A DNA stretch of 42,192 nucleotides, from NCBI GenBank assembly GCA_903919455.1, contig CAIXIJ010000004.1, positions 1-42,192 on the forward strand, given 5' to 3'. Both the position numbers and the translations under genes were made by a program. Positions 1-10,599 of the stretch are shown here, in pieces. The stretch comes from an uncultured Acidimicrobiaceae bacterium. GTDB lineage: Bacteria > Actinomycetota > Acidimicrobiia > Acidimicrobiales > Ilumatobacteraceae. Each line of letters starts with the position of its first letter. Position 1 is the first letter of the stretch. The notes under the pieces were generated by a model. The model was not told where the DNA came from. It worked only from the letters and a program-made list of their open reading frames with translations, and ran no database searches.

Positions 1-1
1 C

Positions 2-112
2 GACGTCGCCGCCGGCCGCACCAACGGCATCGCCGCCGGATGGGGATACCTCGTCGGCATCGTCGGGATCGCCGCTTCGATCGTCGCGGTCGTCCTCGCG
101 TTGTCCCGCTAG
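2..112 (+). CDS. C-terminal end of a membrane protein (partial)
   Basis: Only the last 36 codons are in the window, read from position 2 to the TAG at 110-112. The peptide starts in a Gly/Ala-rich stretch and ends in a hydrophobic segment of about 20 residues (LVGIVGIAASIVAVVLAL) followed by SR and the stop, so the protein ends in a C-terminal transmembrane helix with almost no tail after it. A strong terminator begins 21 bases downstream, consistent with a real gene end. The family cannot be recognised from so little sequence. It probably belongs to the integrated element that ends near position 883. Confidence 0.55.
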   Translation, partial: DVAAGRTNGIAAGWGYLVGIVGIAASIVAVVLALSR

Positions 113-133
113 ATCGAATACCCGACAAACGTC

Positions 134-171
134 AAAGGCGCCCGGACCCCGCGAGGGTTCGGGCGCCTTTT
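134..171. terminator. Bidirectional intrinsic terminator
   Basis: The stem pairs 134-149 with 155-170 (11 perfect outer pairs, then one G-U and four more pairs) around the 5-base loop 150-154, with AAA before and TTTT after the stem. It lies between the stop of the plus-strand gene at 112 and the stop of the minus-strand regulator at 211, so it can end transcripts from both sides. Confidence 0.85.
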
Positions 172-210
172 GCGCGTTCTCCCGCCGAACGCTTCACGAA
201 CTCTAGACGT

Positions 211-564
211 TCACACCTTCGCCCGGTTCGCCTTGCGCGCTACCAACTCGGTCAACTTTTCGACCTGGCGTGTCAGTTCCTGCACTTCGGCGCGAAGGTC
301 CGCGATCTGCTCGTCGGTCGATGGGGCCCGCCACATGCGCGCCCGGTAGGTCGCCGGGTAGAACGCCAACACGTCGTCGGGTTCGACCTCTAGAAACGCG
401 GCGACACGGTCAACGTTTTCTAACGCCGGCAAGGTGCCCTTCGCGGACACCCAATACGAAAACACCGACCGGCTCACACCGCACCGTTCGGCCGCTTCGG
501 TTTGGTTGACCGCTAGGTCGGCCATGCGTTCGCGCAGTCGGGTTCCAAGCTGGGTGGCTGTCAC
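211..564 (-). CDS. XRE-family transcriptional regulator with C-terminal leucine zipper
   Basis: A 117-residue DNA-binding protein. Residues about 5-60 form a Cro/C1-type helix-turn-helix (the recognition region includes NQTEAAERCGVSRSVFSYW). The C-terminal 30 residues carry heptad-spaced Leu/Val (DLRAEVQELTRQVEKLTELV), a short coiled coil for dimerisation. The GTG at 564 is chosen because homology begins there and a TACAGT hexamer (576-571) ends six bases upstream, the leaderless spacing seen elsewhere in the window. A longer frame up to 711 only adds Arg/Pro-rich residues from GC-rich non-coding DNA. It sits just inside the inferred end of an integrated element and may be its repressor or excision regulator; that role is inference. 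Confidence 0.8.
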   Translation of the reverse strand: MTATQLGTRLRERMADLAVNQTEAAERCGVSRSVFSYWVSAKGTLPALENVDRVAAFLEVEPDDVLAFYPATYRARMWRAPSTDEQIADLRAEVQELTRQVEKLTELVARKANRAKV

Positions 565-570
565 GCTCCG

Positions 571-576
571 ACTGTA
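571..576 (-). promoter_or_regulatory. -10 hexamer of the XRE regulator gene
   Basis: TACAGT on the minus strand, followed by six bases and then the GTG start at 564. The spacing predicts a leaderless mRNA. The hexamer lies in a small dyad (TGT-AG-ACA on the plus strand, 573-580), which could be a self-binding site, but the dyad is short. Confidence 0.5.
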
Positions 577-837
577 GACACGTCCGGGCCCGGTGGTGGT
601 GGTTTCGCTTCGCCGGCGCCGACGGGCTGGTGGTGCCCGACGGCGTGGTGGTGCCCGCCGGCGGTTGGAAGGACCACGAATCCTTCCACCCTGGTCGTCG
701 CCGTTGGTCACAGAATGGTCACGGACGCAGTAAAACTAGGCGATATCGGGCGTCATCGACTTCGCTCCGATCGGGTCGTAAGCCCTGCTCAACGGGCACA
801 AGGCAACACTCGCCAACACCGCCCAACCCCCCCGTAT
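577..837. other. Non-coding stretch upstream of the tRNA-Cys fragment
   Basis: I see no credible gene here. The part from about 590 to 690 is a G/T-rich run with repeated GGTGGTG words. The part from about 800 to 830 carries short direct repeats of the type CCAACACCGCCC / CAACACTCGCC on the element side of the tRNA fragment, which could be integrase arm sites, but they are too short to call. Confidence 0.4.
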
Positions 838-883
838 ACGGACTGCAAATCCTTCCACCCGGGTTCGATCCCCGGCGTCGCCT
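838..883 (+). repeat. 3' half of tRNA-Cys (GCA), probable attR site
   Basis: The block reads as the 3' half of a tRNA-Cys: anticodon loop CTGCAAA at 843-849 (anticodon GCA), 3' anticodon strand TCCTT, a 4-base variable loop, a perfect T-arm (CCGGG 859-863, loop TTCGATC, CCCGG 871-875), acceptor strand CGTCGCC 876-882 and discriminator T883, the discriminator expected for tRNA-Cys. No partner GGCGACG acceptor strand and no D-arm exist upstream. The 5' anticodon strand has one mismatch (C839 opposite T853), so true tRNA identity probably starts about position 840. CCA is not encoded. Confidence 0.8.
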
Positions 884-891
884 CAAAATGG

Positions 892-922
892 AACGAGGGG
901 CCCGGCGACGGGCCCCTCGTTT
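892..922. terminator. Bidirectional terminator after the tRNA fragment and the cupredoxin gene
   Basis: A perfect 13-bp stem pairs 892-904 with 909-921 around a GCGA loop. It follows the tRNA-Cys 3' end by nine bases, so it was probably the original tRNA terminator. On the minus strand it lies downstream of the cupredoxin stop at 960, with a T-rich tail. Confidence 0.8.
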
Positions 923-959
923 CGCGTTTGTGGTCGGTCGCCCTTCGAGCGACGCTCGC

Positions 960-1355
960 TCACTTGACGGTGAGCGAGGCGTTCATGTTGTTGTGACCGG
1001 GCACCTTGCACACGATTTGGTAGGTACCGGGCGCCAACGGCAGCACTCGGGTGTCGTGCGAGCCCTTGGTGGAAAGCTCGACGTAGGTGCCCTGCACCTT
1101 GTCGTTCGCATCGAGCACGTACATGTTGTGGGCGATGCTGGAGTCGTTCTCGACGTAGATGGTGACCTTGCCGTCGGTGGCGGTGGCTTCGTAGCTCTTC
1201 TGGTCCCAGGCCACGCCGTCGATGGCTTTCACGACCACGTCGGCATCGGCAGGCACGGTGCCTCCCGTGGTGGCGCCGCCGCCGCAGGCGGCTAGGCCGG
1301 TGAGACCGACGGCGATAAGCAGGGTGGCGAACGGTGTGGCGAGGCGGGTCGTCAT
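960..1355 (-). CDS. Cupredoxin-domain lipoprotein (type 1 copper)
   Basis: A 131-residue secreted lipoprotein. The N-terminus is a signal peptide ending in a lipobox (GLAAC), so the protein is probably anchored to the outer face of the membrane. The rest is a single cupredoxin fold. The copper ligands are visible: His in SIAHNMYV, then Cys, His and Met in the C-terminal loop VCKVPGHNNM, spaced C-x4-H-x2-M. It probably carries one electron between membrane redox partners. The ATG at 1355 is chosen over in-frame upstream ATGs because a perfect TATAAT ends seven bases before it. It is transcribed divergently from kgd. The exact redox partner cannot be told from the window. Confidence 0.85.
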   Translation of the reverse strand: MTTRLATPFATLLIAVGLTGLAACGGGATTGGTVPADADVVVKAIDGVAWDQKSYEATATDGKVTIYVENDSSIAHNMYVLDANDKVQGTYVELSTKGSHDTRVLPLAPGTYQIVCKVPGHNNMNASLTVK

Positions 1356-1362
1356 GAACAGC

Positions 1363-1392
1363 ATTATAAAAGTCCGCGCTTCGGAAATGCAA
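1363..1392 (-). promoter_or_regulatory. Strong sigma-70-type promoter of the cupredoxin gene
   Basis: On the minus strand, TTGCAT (1392-1387) is followed by an 18-base spacer and a perfect TATAAT (1368-1363). The ATG begins at 1355, seven bases after the -10 box, so the transcript should be leaderless. Confidence 0.8.
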
Positions 1393-1463
1393 CCATCGGT
1401 GGTGGAGACGGGTGCTGATACCAACATCTCCAGCGCGCGCTCGCAGGGGTACCATCACCTGCG

Positions 1464-5071
<3,608 letters not shown>

Positions 5072-5075
<4 letters not shown>

Positions 5076-5722
5076 AGCTGCAACAGTCGGGTGAGGTCGG
5101 CAATGGCCTGATCCGCATTGAGCACCTTGATGGTGCTCATGCCCATCGCGGCGGCGGGCTTCAGGTTGATGCCAAGGTCGTCGAGGAACACGCACTGGCT
5201 GGGTGCCACGCCGAGCAGTTCGCAGGCAATCTCGTAGAAGCGCGGCTCGGGCTTTCGCACGCCCACCTTGCTGCTCTCCACCACCGCATCGAAGCGCATC
5301 ATGATGGCGCCGATGGACGCGGCACGCTCGGCGTCGGGGTGGTCGCCGAGCACGTTGTTCGTGAGGCATGCGGTGAGGTAGCCCGCATCTTTCACCTGAT
5401 CCAGCAGCGCAACCATCTCAGGCCGCACATCGCCCGACAGCAAGGCCAGCACGTTCCTCCCGGGCACCCGATGGCCCAGTGCGTGGCTCTCCGTCGCGAA
5501 GAGTTCGTCGAACTCTCGCCCGCCGATGTCGCTGCGCTCGAGCTTCGCCCAGGCGTTGTCGTGCGGGTTGGTGGCGTTCACCGTCCGGATGAAGTCGGTG
5601 GGCAGACCCTGCTCGTGTTCGTAGCGATTGAAGGCTTCGAAGGGGCTGCTGAGGATCACGCCGCCGAAGTCCCAGAGGACGGCGGTGAATGGCGGCGGGG
5701 GTGAGAGGGGAGCAGTGGACAC
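5072..5722 (-). CDS. HAD-superfamily hydrolase
   Basis: A 216-residue haloacid-dehalogenase-type phosphatase, subfamily IA. Motif I is LWDFGGVI with the nucleophile Asp at residue 18. Motif II is TNN near residue 120, the conserved Lys lies in GVRKPEPRFYE, and motif III is FLDDLGINLKPA. The residue two after the nucleophile is Gly, not the Asp usual in phosphatases. This variant is common in the YihX and epoxide-hydrolase-N-terminal group, so the substrate is uncertain. Start GTG 5722 is chosen because family homology begins just after it and the divergent nuclease gene starts 25 bases away. The gene ends overlapping the kgd stop codon by two bases. Confidence 0.88.
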
Positions 5723-5747
5723 CCGGGCATCGTAGGCTGGAACCGTT

Positions 5748-7214
5748 ATGCCACAGCATGTAGTCGTCGATGGTTCGAACATTGCCACTGAGGGTCGTTC
5801 GCAACCCAGCTTGAAACAGCTCAATGAGGCCGTGATGGCCTTCATGGAGGAGCAACCGAACGCGCTCATCACGGTGGTGGTGGACGCCACGTTCGGGCAC
5901 CGGATCGATCCCAAGGAGTCCAACGAGTTCGACGAGGCTGTCGCCAACAACGAACTCGTGGCACCACCGGCGGGCGCCATCGGCCGCGGCGACGCGTTCG
6001 TATTGAGCATTGCCAACAAGGTGAACGCCGTCATCCTTACCAACGACAGCTTCCAGGAGTTCCACGGCCAGTACGAGTGGCTCTTCGAAGAGGGTCGCCT
6101 CATCGGTGGCAAGCCGGTACCGCACATTGGCTGGGTGTTCGTGCCCCGTCTGCCCGTGCGTGGTCCGCTGAGTCGGAAGGTCACCGCGGAGGCCAAGCGC
6201 CGCGGCGGTCGCGACCGGAAGGCCGATGCGCCGATGGCTGACGCCGGCACGGTGCGTGTTGGCAGCCCTGAGGCGAGCAAGCCGATGCCGGTGCCGAAGG
6301 CCCCGCCGCCGCGTGCCACTGCGGCGCCCAGTCGTGGTCCGGCTCCCGCTTCGGTGCCTGCTGCTTCGGCGGCCCCGGCCGCCACGCCAGCCGCTGCTGG
6401 CAAGCGCAGTCCGGTGAACGACCTGCTGACGTTCCTCACGTTTGTGGAACGGCACCCTGTTGGGTCCAGCGTGAATGCCATCGTCGACCACTACTCATCG
6501 CATGGTGCCTACGTGCAGGTGGGCGACGTGATTGGCTACGTACCCCTTCGGCTGATGTCGGATCCTGCTCCTCGGAGTGCCCGCGAGTTCGTGAAGCTCG
6601 GAGAGGCCATCACGTTGGTGGTGGACAAGTTTGTGCCCGAAAAGCGTTCGGTCGACCTCGCGGTGCCGGGCATGGGCAGCGCGCCGCTCGTGGAGGCCAA
6701 GCCAGCCAAGCCAGCCCGCGGTCGCAAGAAGGCTGCAGACATCACCGAGCCGGTACCCGCCGCCGCAGCAATCGGCGAGGTCGAGGCTCCGTTGCCTGCA
6801 CCGGAGACTGCCCCGGCCAAGCCGAAGCGTGCCGCCAAGAAGGCCGCCGCAGTCGAGGCGCCAATTGCGCCTGTTGCGGCACCGGCCAAGCAGCCCGCAA
6901 AGCGTGTCGCGAAGAAGGCTGCGGCCCACCCCGCACCTGTTGAGGTGGCGCCCGACACGAAGGTGCCAGCCAAGAAGGCCGTCGTCGATAAGGCCGTCGC
7001 TGAGAAGGGCGTCGTCGAGAAGGGCGTCGTCGAGAAGGCCGTTGTCGAGAAGGCCGTTGTCGAGAAGGGCGCGGCGAAGAAGGCTGCGCCAGCGGCCGAC
7101 GCACCGTCGAAGAGGGCTGCGCCCGCCAAGAAGGCTGCGCCCGCCAAGAAGGCAGCGCCCGCCAAGAAGGCGGCGCCCGCTAAGAAGGCGAGCTCGAAGA
7201 AGGCTGCGGGCTGA
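5748..7214 (+). CDS. NYN (Zc3h12a-like) ribonuclease with S1-like domain and Lys/Ala histone-like tail
   Basis: A 488-residue modular protein. Residues 1-145 are a PIN-fold NYN nuclease domain with the acidic site visible: VDGSN (Asp8), VVDAT (about 45), GRGDAF (about 81) and TNDSF (about 100), as in Zc3h12a-type RNases. A Pro/Ala linker follows. Residues about 222-305 (DLLTFL...YVQVGDVIGYVPLRL...EKRSVDLAVPG) resemble an S1/OB nucleic-acid-binding module. The last 170 residues are Lys/Ala-rich with two repeat types: six [AG]VV[DE]K-type pentapeptides (6978-7067) and four AAPAKK hexapeptides (7116-7187), like mycobacterial HupB or histone H1 tails. The parts suggest a nucleic-acid-bound RNase; the target is unknown. 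xthA starts five bases after its stop. Confidence 0.8.
   Translation: MPQHVVVDGSNIATEGRSQPSLKQLNEAVMAFMEEQPNALITVVVDATFGHRIDPKESNEFDEAVANNELVAPPAGAIGRGDAFVLSIANKVNAVILTNDSFQEFHGQYEWLFEEGRLIGGKPVPHIGWVFVPRLPVRGPLSRKVTAEAKRRGGRDRKADAPMADAGTVRVGSPEASKPMPVPKAPPPRATAAPSRGPAPASVPAASAAPAATPAAAGKRSPVNDLLTFLTFVERHPVGSSVNAIVDHYSSHGAYVQVGDVIGYVPLRLMSDPAPRSAREFVKLGEAITLVVDKFVPEKRSVDLAVPGMGSAPLVEAKPAKPARGRKKAADITEPVPAAAAIGEVEAPLPAPETAPAKPKRAAKKAAAVEAPIAPVAAPAKQPAKRVAKKAAAHPAPVEVAPDTKVPAKKAVVDKAVAEKGVVEKGVVEKAVVEKAVVEKGAAKKAAPAADAPSKRAAPAKKAAPAKKAAPAKKAAPAKKASSKKAAG
6978..7187 (+). repeat. In-frame tandem repeats in the nuclease tail
   Basis: Six 15-base units (6978-7067) encode five-residue steps of Ala/Gly-Val-Val/Ala-Asp/Glu-Lys. 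After a short non-repeat segment, four 18-base units (7116-7187) encode Ala-Ala-Pro-Ala-Lys-Lys. Both sets keep the frame and end units on Lys, so copy number can change by slippage without breaking the gene. Confidence 0.85.
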
Positions 7215-7219
7215 CCACC

Positions 7220-7990
7220 ATGCGCATTGCCACCTGGAACGTGAACTCGCTGAAAGCCCGCCTGCCTCGCGTCGAGGAGTGGTTGGCCGACGTGCAGCCC
7301 GATGTGCTGTGCATGCAGGAGACCAAGCTCGCCGACGATGCGTTCCCTGCACTCACCTTCGCCTCGCTGGGCTACGAGAGCGCGCACCACGGTCAGGGGC
7401 AATGGAACGGTGTCGCCATTCTCTCCAGGGTGGGCCTCGCCGAGGTGGTGCCGAACTTTGCCGATGGCGGCCCAGCCGACCCCGAGGCCCGCATCATCAC
7501 AGCGCTGTGCGGTGGCGTGCGGGTGTCGAGCGTCTATGTGCCGAACGGGCGCTCGCTCGACCACGAGCACTATCAGTACAAGTTGCGCTGGATGGCGCAA
7601 CTGCGGCGCCATGTGGCGGCGCTCAGTTCGCCCGAGGACCAGGTAGTGGTGACGGGCGACTTCAACATCGCCCCTACCGACATCGACGTACACGACCCGA
7701 AGAAACTGATCGGCGCCACCCATGTCAGCGACCCCGAGCGCGCCGAACTGGCTGCGCTGTGCGACTGGGGCCTGGTCGATCTGTTCCGCCAACACCACGT
7801 CGACGACAAGCTCTACAGCTGGTGGGACTACCGCGCCGGCGACTTCCATCAGGGTCGGGGCATGCGCATCGACCTGGTGCTCGGCACCAAGAGCGTGGCC
7901 GAGCGGTGCACCTTCAGCGTGGTGGATCGCAACGCGCGCAAGGGGCAGTCGCCCAGCGACCATGCTCCTGTCATCGCGGACCTGTCGTGA
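7220..7990 (+). CDS. xthA: Exodeoxyribonuclease III
   Basis: A 256-residue apurinic/apyrimidinic endonuclease and 3'-exonuclease for base-excision repair, of endonuclease/exonuclease/phosphatase fold and full family length. Visible signatures are TWNVNSLKAR at the N-terminus, CMQETKLAD (metal-binding Glu), VTGDFNIAPTDID (catalytic Asp and Asn) and the C-terminal QSPSDHAPVI with the catalytic Asp-His pair. It follows the NYN nuclease by five bases and its TGA overlaps the GTG of the next gene (GTGA), so the three genes are probably one transcript. Confidence 0.96.
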   Translation: MRIATWNVNSLKARLPRVEEWLADVQPDVLCMQETKLADDAFPALTFASLGYESAHHGQGQWNGVAILSRVGLAEVVPNFADGGPADPEARIITALCGGVRVSSVYVPNGRSLDHEHYQYKLRWMAQLRRHVAALSSPEDQVVVTGDFNIAPTDIDVHDPKKLIGATHVSDPERAELAALCDWGLVDLFRQHHVDDKLYSWWDYRAGDFHQGRGMRIDLVLGTKSVAERCTFSVVDRNARKGQSPSDHAPVIADLS

Positions 7991-8667
7991 GCCACGACAG
8001 CTTCGCTGCAGGCATGCAGGACAACCACGACGAGCGTCTGGCTGGCGACGCACGTCTGCCGCTCGCGTCCGCGTGTCGAGCCGTCATTGCTGAGTTGGCG
8101 TCGTCCACCGCCGACTCGGAGGCCTTCGCGGCAGCCCGCGATCTCCTTGAACAGGCCGTTGCGCTGCTCGCCGACAAGACGCATGGACGGCCCTATGAAG
8201 GGGCTGAGGCCTCGTTGGCCGACTACCAGGAGCATCTCTTCATCGACCACAGCCCGCTCGTCGGAATGCTCAACCCGTTGGCTCCGCCCATCGTGATGAG
8301 CGCCGATGGCACCCAGGTGACGGGCCGCGTCACCTTCGGCGACCCCTACGAGGGGCCGCCCGGATGTGTACACGGCGGTTTCATCGCTGCATCCTTCGAC
8401 GAGATCCTCGGGTTCGCCCAGGGCTTGTCGGGTGCGCCGGGCATGACCGCCTATCTGAAGGTCGACTATCGATCGCCCACGCCGCTGCATCAACCGCTCT
8501 GCTTTCGTGGCGACATCGAGCGCATCGAGGGTCGGAAGATCTTCGTGAAGGCGCAGTTGCGAGTTGAAGCCGATGATCGTCTGTGCGCAGAAGCCGAGGG
8601 CTTGTTCCTGTCGATGAAGCCGGAGACCTTCGACCGGCTGATGCGCACGCGCACCGACCAGGCCTGA
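7987..8667 (+). CDS. Hotdog-fold thioesterase (PaaI/THEM4-like)
   Basis: A 226-residue protein whose C-terminal half is a hotdog domain with the motif CVHGGFIAASFDEILG near residue 128. The His-Gly-Gly and the following Asp are the usual catalytic features of PaaI-type acyl-CoA thioesterases. The N-terminal 90 residues are mostly helical, as in THEM4-like family members. Start GTG 7987 overlaps the xthA stop by four bases. It likely cleaves a medium or long acyl-CoA in the cytoplasm; the specific substrate is not visible. Confidence 0.85.
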   Translation: MSHDSFAAGMQDNHDERLAGDARLPLASACRAVIAELASSTADSEAFAAARDLLEQAVALLADKTHGRPYEGAEASLADYQEHLFIDHSPLVGMLNPLAPPIVMSADGTQVTGRVTFGDPYEGPPGCVHGGFIAASFDEILGFAQGLSGAPGMTAYLKVDYRSPTPLHQPLCFRGDIERIEGRKIFVKAQLRVEADDRLCAEAEGLFLSMKPETFDRLMRTRTDQA

Positions 8668-8676
8668 ATCGGTTGG

Positions 8677-10527
8677 TCAGGTGCCGGATGGCAGCGGCCG
8701 CAGGCGGGCCGCCGCGGTCTCAGTGATACCGAGTCGGCGGGCCAGATCCTTGGTATCGGCCGGCGGAGAATCCAGCAGCGACTGCAGCACGCGGTCGTTG
8801 CAGACCGCCTTGTCGGGTTGACCCGACACGCGCGCAATGGCGGCGCGCCACTGCTTCAATGGCCCCAGCGGGTCGGCTGGAGCACGACCCCAGGACGGCG
8901 ATGCCGGTGGCGGCACTGGCCGTTCGTCGCCGATCGTGGCGGCCACGGCGGGTAACCAACGGCTGGGCACTGCGGAACGCTGCCCGCGACTGGTGCTGTG
9001 CGACACCACCAGCTGGTGTTCGGCCCGAGTGAGCGCCACGTAGAACAGCCGGGCCTCTTCTGCCAGTTGCTCGTCGCTGGAGGCCGAAGAGTGCGGCACC
9101 AGGCCTTCGTTTGCTCCGACCACGAAGACACCCCACCACTCGCGACCCTTGGCTGCGTGGAACGTGAGTAGTGCCACAGCGTCGGTGGGTGAGCTGCCAT
9201 CGTCATCGTCGAACGGGTTACGCACATCGAGCCATGCTCGGAAGGTGCCGGGCTCTTGCGAGGTGAGGAAACGGTCGGCCTCCTCCGCCACTCGCTGACG
9301 GATGGGGTCGCCCTCGTCGAAGGCAGCATCCACCCACTTGGCCAACTGATCGCGGTTCATGCACCGACAGGCATCGGCAACGGCCAGCTCGATGGGGGCG
9401 CGTCCAGCGGATCGCTCGGTGTCGATGCCGTGCTCGGTGAACACCCGCTGGACCACGGAAATCTGGTCGTTCGTTCGTGCCAACACAGCCAACTGTCGGC
9501 CGGATCGCTGGTGCAGTAGCGTGCGCACCTGGCGGGCAATAGCTTCTGCCTCGGCCAATTCATCGAGGTGTTCCTCGACACGCACACCGGGCCCGTCGGC
9601 GAGTGAACTCTGCGAATCGTCGCGCTGCCCGGCGGCGGTGAGAGCCGCAGCGGCGGCACGCACCACCTGTGGCGAACACCGATGGTTTGCGGTGAGCGGT
9701 ACCACGGTGATGCCGGGATAGCGGTGCTCCACCTCCGAGAGGGTGGTGTGGTCGGCGCCGTTCCAGCCGTAGATGGCCTGGCGCGGATCGCCGACCAGGC
9801 AGAGGTCGGCTCGCCGGTCGCGTACGGCCTCGAGCAGAGCGTGTTGCAAAGGGTTGAGGTCTTGCGCTTCGTCGACGAACAGGTGGCGGTACCGCCAGCG
9901 AACTCCGTCGGCGAATCCGCTGTCGGTTCGCAACGCGGTGAGAGTGTGCAGCAACAGGTCGTCGAAGTCGAGCACTCCTCGCCGCCGCTTCAATTGCTCG
10001 TAGGCCTCCGCGAAATCGACCATTCGCGACGCCGGCATGCCGCTGCGGCGCCGTTCCGCACGGCAGGCGGCTTCGTAACGGTTCGGCTCGATCATGCGAG
10101 CTCGCGCCCAGTCGAGATCGGTCATGGCTTGGTAGGCATCTACCCGCAGCGAGAGTTGCGTGACGCATTCTCGGACCAGCCGAAGTCGATCGTTGGCCAC
10201 ATGCGGAGGTGCTTCATTTCGGGCCAGCGCCCGATCGCGCAACAGGCGCAACGCCACGCTGTGGAACGTGCCGGCCTCGATGGGCTCGCGCATGTCGAGT
10301 CGGCGCAGACGACGTTTCATTTCGGCCGCCGCGTCGCGGGTGAAGGTGAGCGCCAGAACGTGCTGGGGGAGTGCCGTTCCTTCTCGCACCCGATAGGCAA
10401 TGCGGCGAGTGAGCACTGTGGTCTTGCCGGATCCTGCTGCTGCGATCACGGCGAGCGGTGCAGCCAGGGTGGTGACAGCTTCGGTCTGGGCCGCCGAGAG
10501 GCCCGAGAGAAGCGCGTCGCTGTTCAC
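8677..10527 (-). CDS. uvrD2: SF1 DNA helicase, UvrD2-like
   Basis: A 616-residue ATP-dependent 3'-5' helicase. The motifs run in order: Walker A AAGSGKTTV near residue 33, LTFTRDAAAEM (Ia), VDEAQDLNPLQ (II), VGDPRQAIYGWNGA (III), LTANHRCSP (IV), TFHAAKGREWWGVFVVG (V) and FYVALTRAEHQL (VI). The last 60 residues (from LKQWRAAIARVSG) look like a degenerate HRDC domain, the feature that separates mycobacterial UvrD2 from UvrD1. It is shorter than the mycobacterial protein (about 700). Start GTG 10527 is chosen because helicase homology begins within about ten residues; the frame continues upstream only as noise. It is divergent from the PH-domain gene. Confidence 0.87.
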   Translation of the reverse strand: MNSDALLSGLSAAQTEAVTTLAAPLAVIAAAGSGKTTVLTRRIAYRVREGTALPQHVLALTFTRDAAAEMKRRLRRLDMREPIEAGTFHSVALRLLRDRALARNEAPPHVANDRLRLVRECVTQLSLRVDAYQAMTDLDWARARMIEPNRYEAACRAERRRSGMPASRMVDFAEAYEQLKRRRGVLDFDDLLLHTLTALRTDSGFADGVRWRYRHLFVDEAQDLNPLQHALLEAVRDRRADLCLVGDPRQAIYGWNGADHTTLSEVEHRYPGITVVPLTANHRCSPQVVRAAAAALTAAGQRDDSQSSLADGPGVRVEEHLDELAEAEAIARQVRTLLHQRSGRQLAVLARTNDQISVVQRVFTEHGIDTERSAGRAPIELAVADACRCMNRDQLAKWVDAAFDEGDPIRQRVAEEADRFLTSQEPGTFRAWLDVRNPFDDDDGSSPTDAVALLTFHAAKGREWWGVFVVGANEGLVPHSSASSDEQLAEEARLFYVALTRAEHQLVVSHSTSRGQRSAVPSRWLPAVAATIGDERPVPPPASPSWGRAPADPLGPLKQWRAAIARVSGQPDKAVCNDRVLQSLLDSPPADTKDLARRLGITETAAARLRPLPSGT

Positions 10528-10586
10528 GGCGGCCACGATAGAGGGTAGGTGTCGCACCGTCGCCCAGCAGCGGTGATGCTGGCGAC

Positions 10587-10592
10587 TACAGT
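10587..10592 (+). promoter_or_regulatory. -10 hexamer of the PH/SHOCT gene
   Basis: TACAGT ends seven bases before the ATG at 10600, predicting a leaderless mRNA. The same hexamer with near-identical spacing precedes the XRE gene at 564. Confidence 0.5.
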
Positions 10593-10599
10593 CCGCATC

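Larger units (their letters stand above)
1..883. mobile_element. Right end of an element integrated in tRNA-Cys (inferred)
   Basis: This stretch holds a truncated membrane-protein gene, a small XRE regulator and, at its right edge, a 3' half of tRNA-Cys without a 5' half. Integration by a tyrosine recombinase into the 3' half of a tRNA gene leaves exactly this pattern: the intact tRNA is rebuilt at the far end (here beyond position 1) and a 3' fragment remains at the near end. No integrase is visible, so the element type (prophage, ICE, plasmid) cannot be named. Core genes begin directly after the site. Confidence 0.55.

Noticed and set aside
565-711. N-terminal extension of the XRE regulator (49 Arg/Pro-rich residues)
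   Set aside because: It translates a GC-rich repeat stretch, has no homology, and a leaderless promoter lies right before the internal GTG at 564.
812-883. A complete tRNA-Cys gene
   Set aside because: No 5' acceptor strand or D-arm precedes the anticodon stem, and the 5' anticodon strand has a mismatch. Only a 3' half is present.
5723-6481. Upstream extension of the HAD hydrolase through the nuclease gene
   Set aside because: The extension is antisense to the NYN nuclease; HAD homology begins right after GTG 5722.
6978-7187. CRISPR-like array
   Set aside because: The repeats are short, directly adjacent without spacers, and lie in frame in a coding region.
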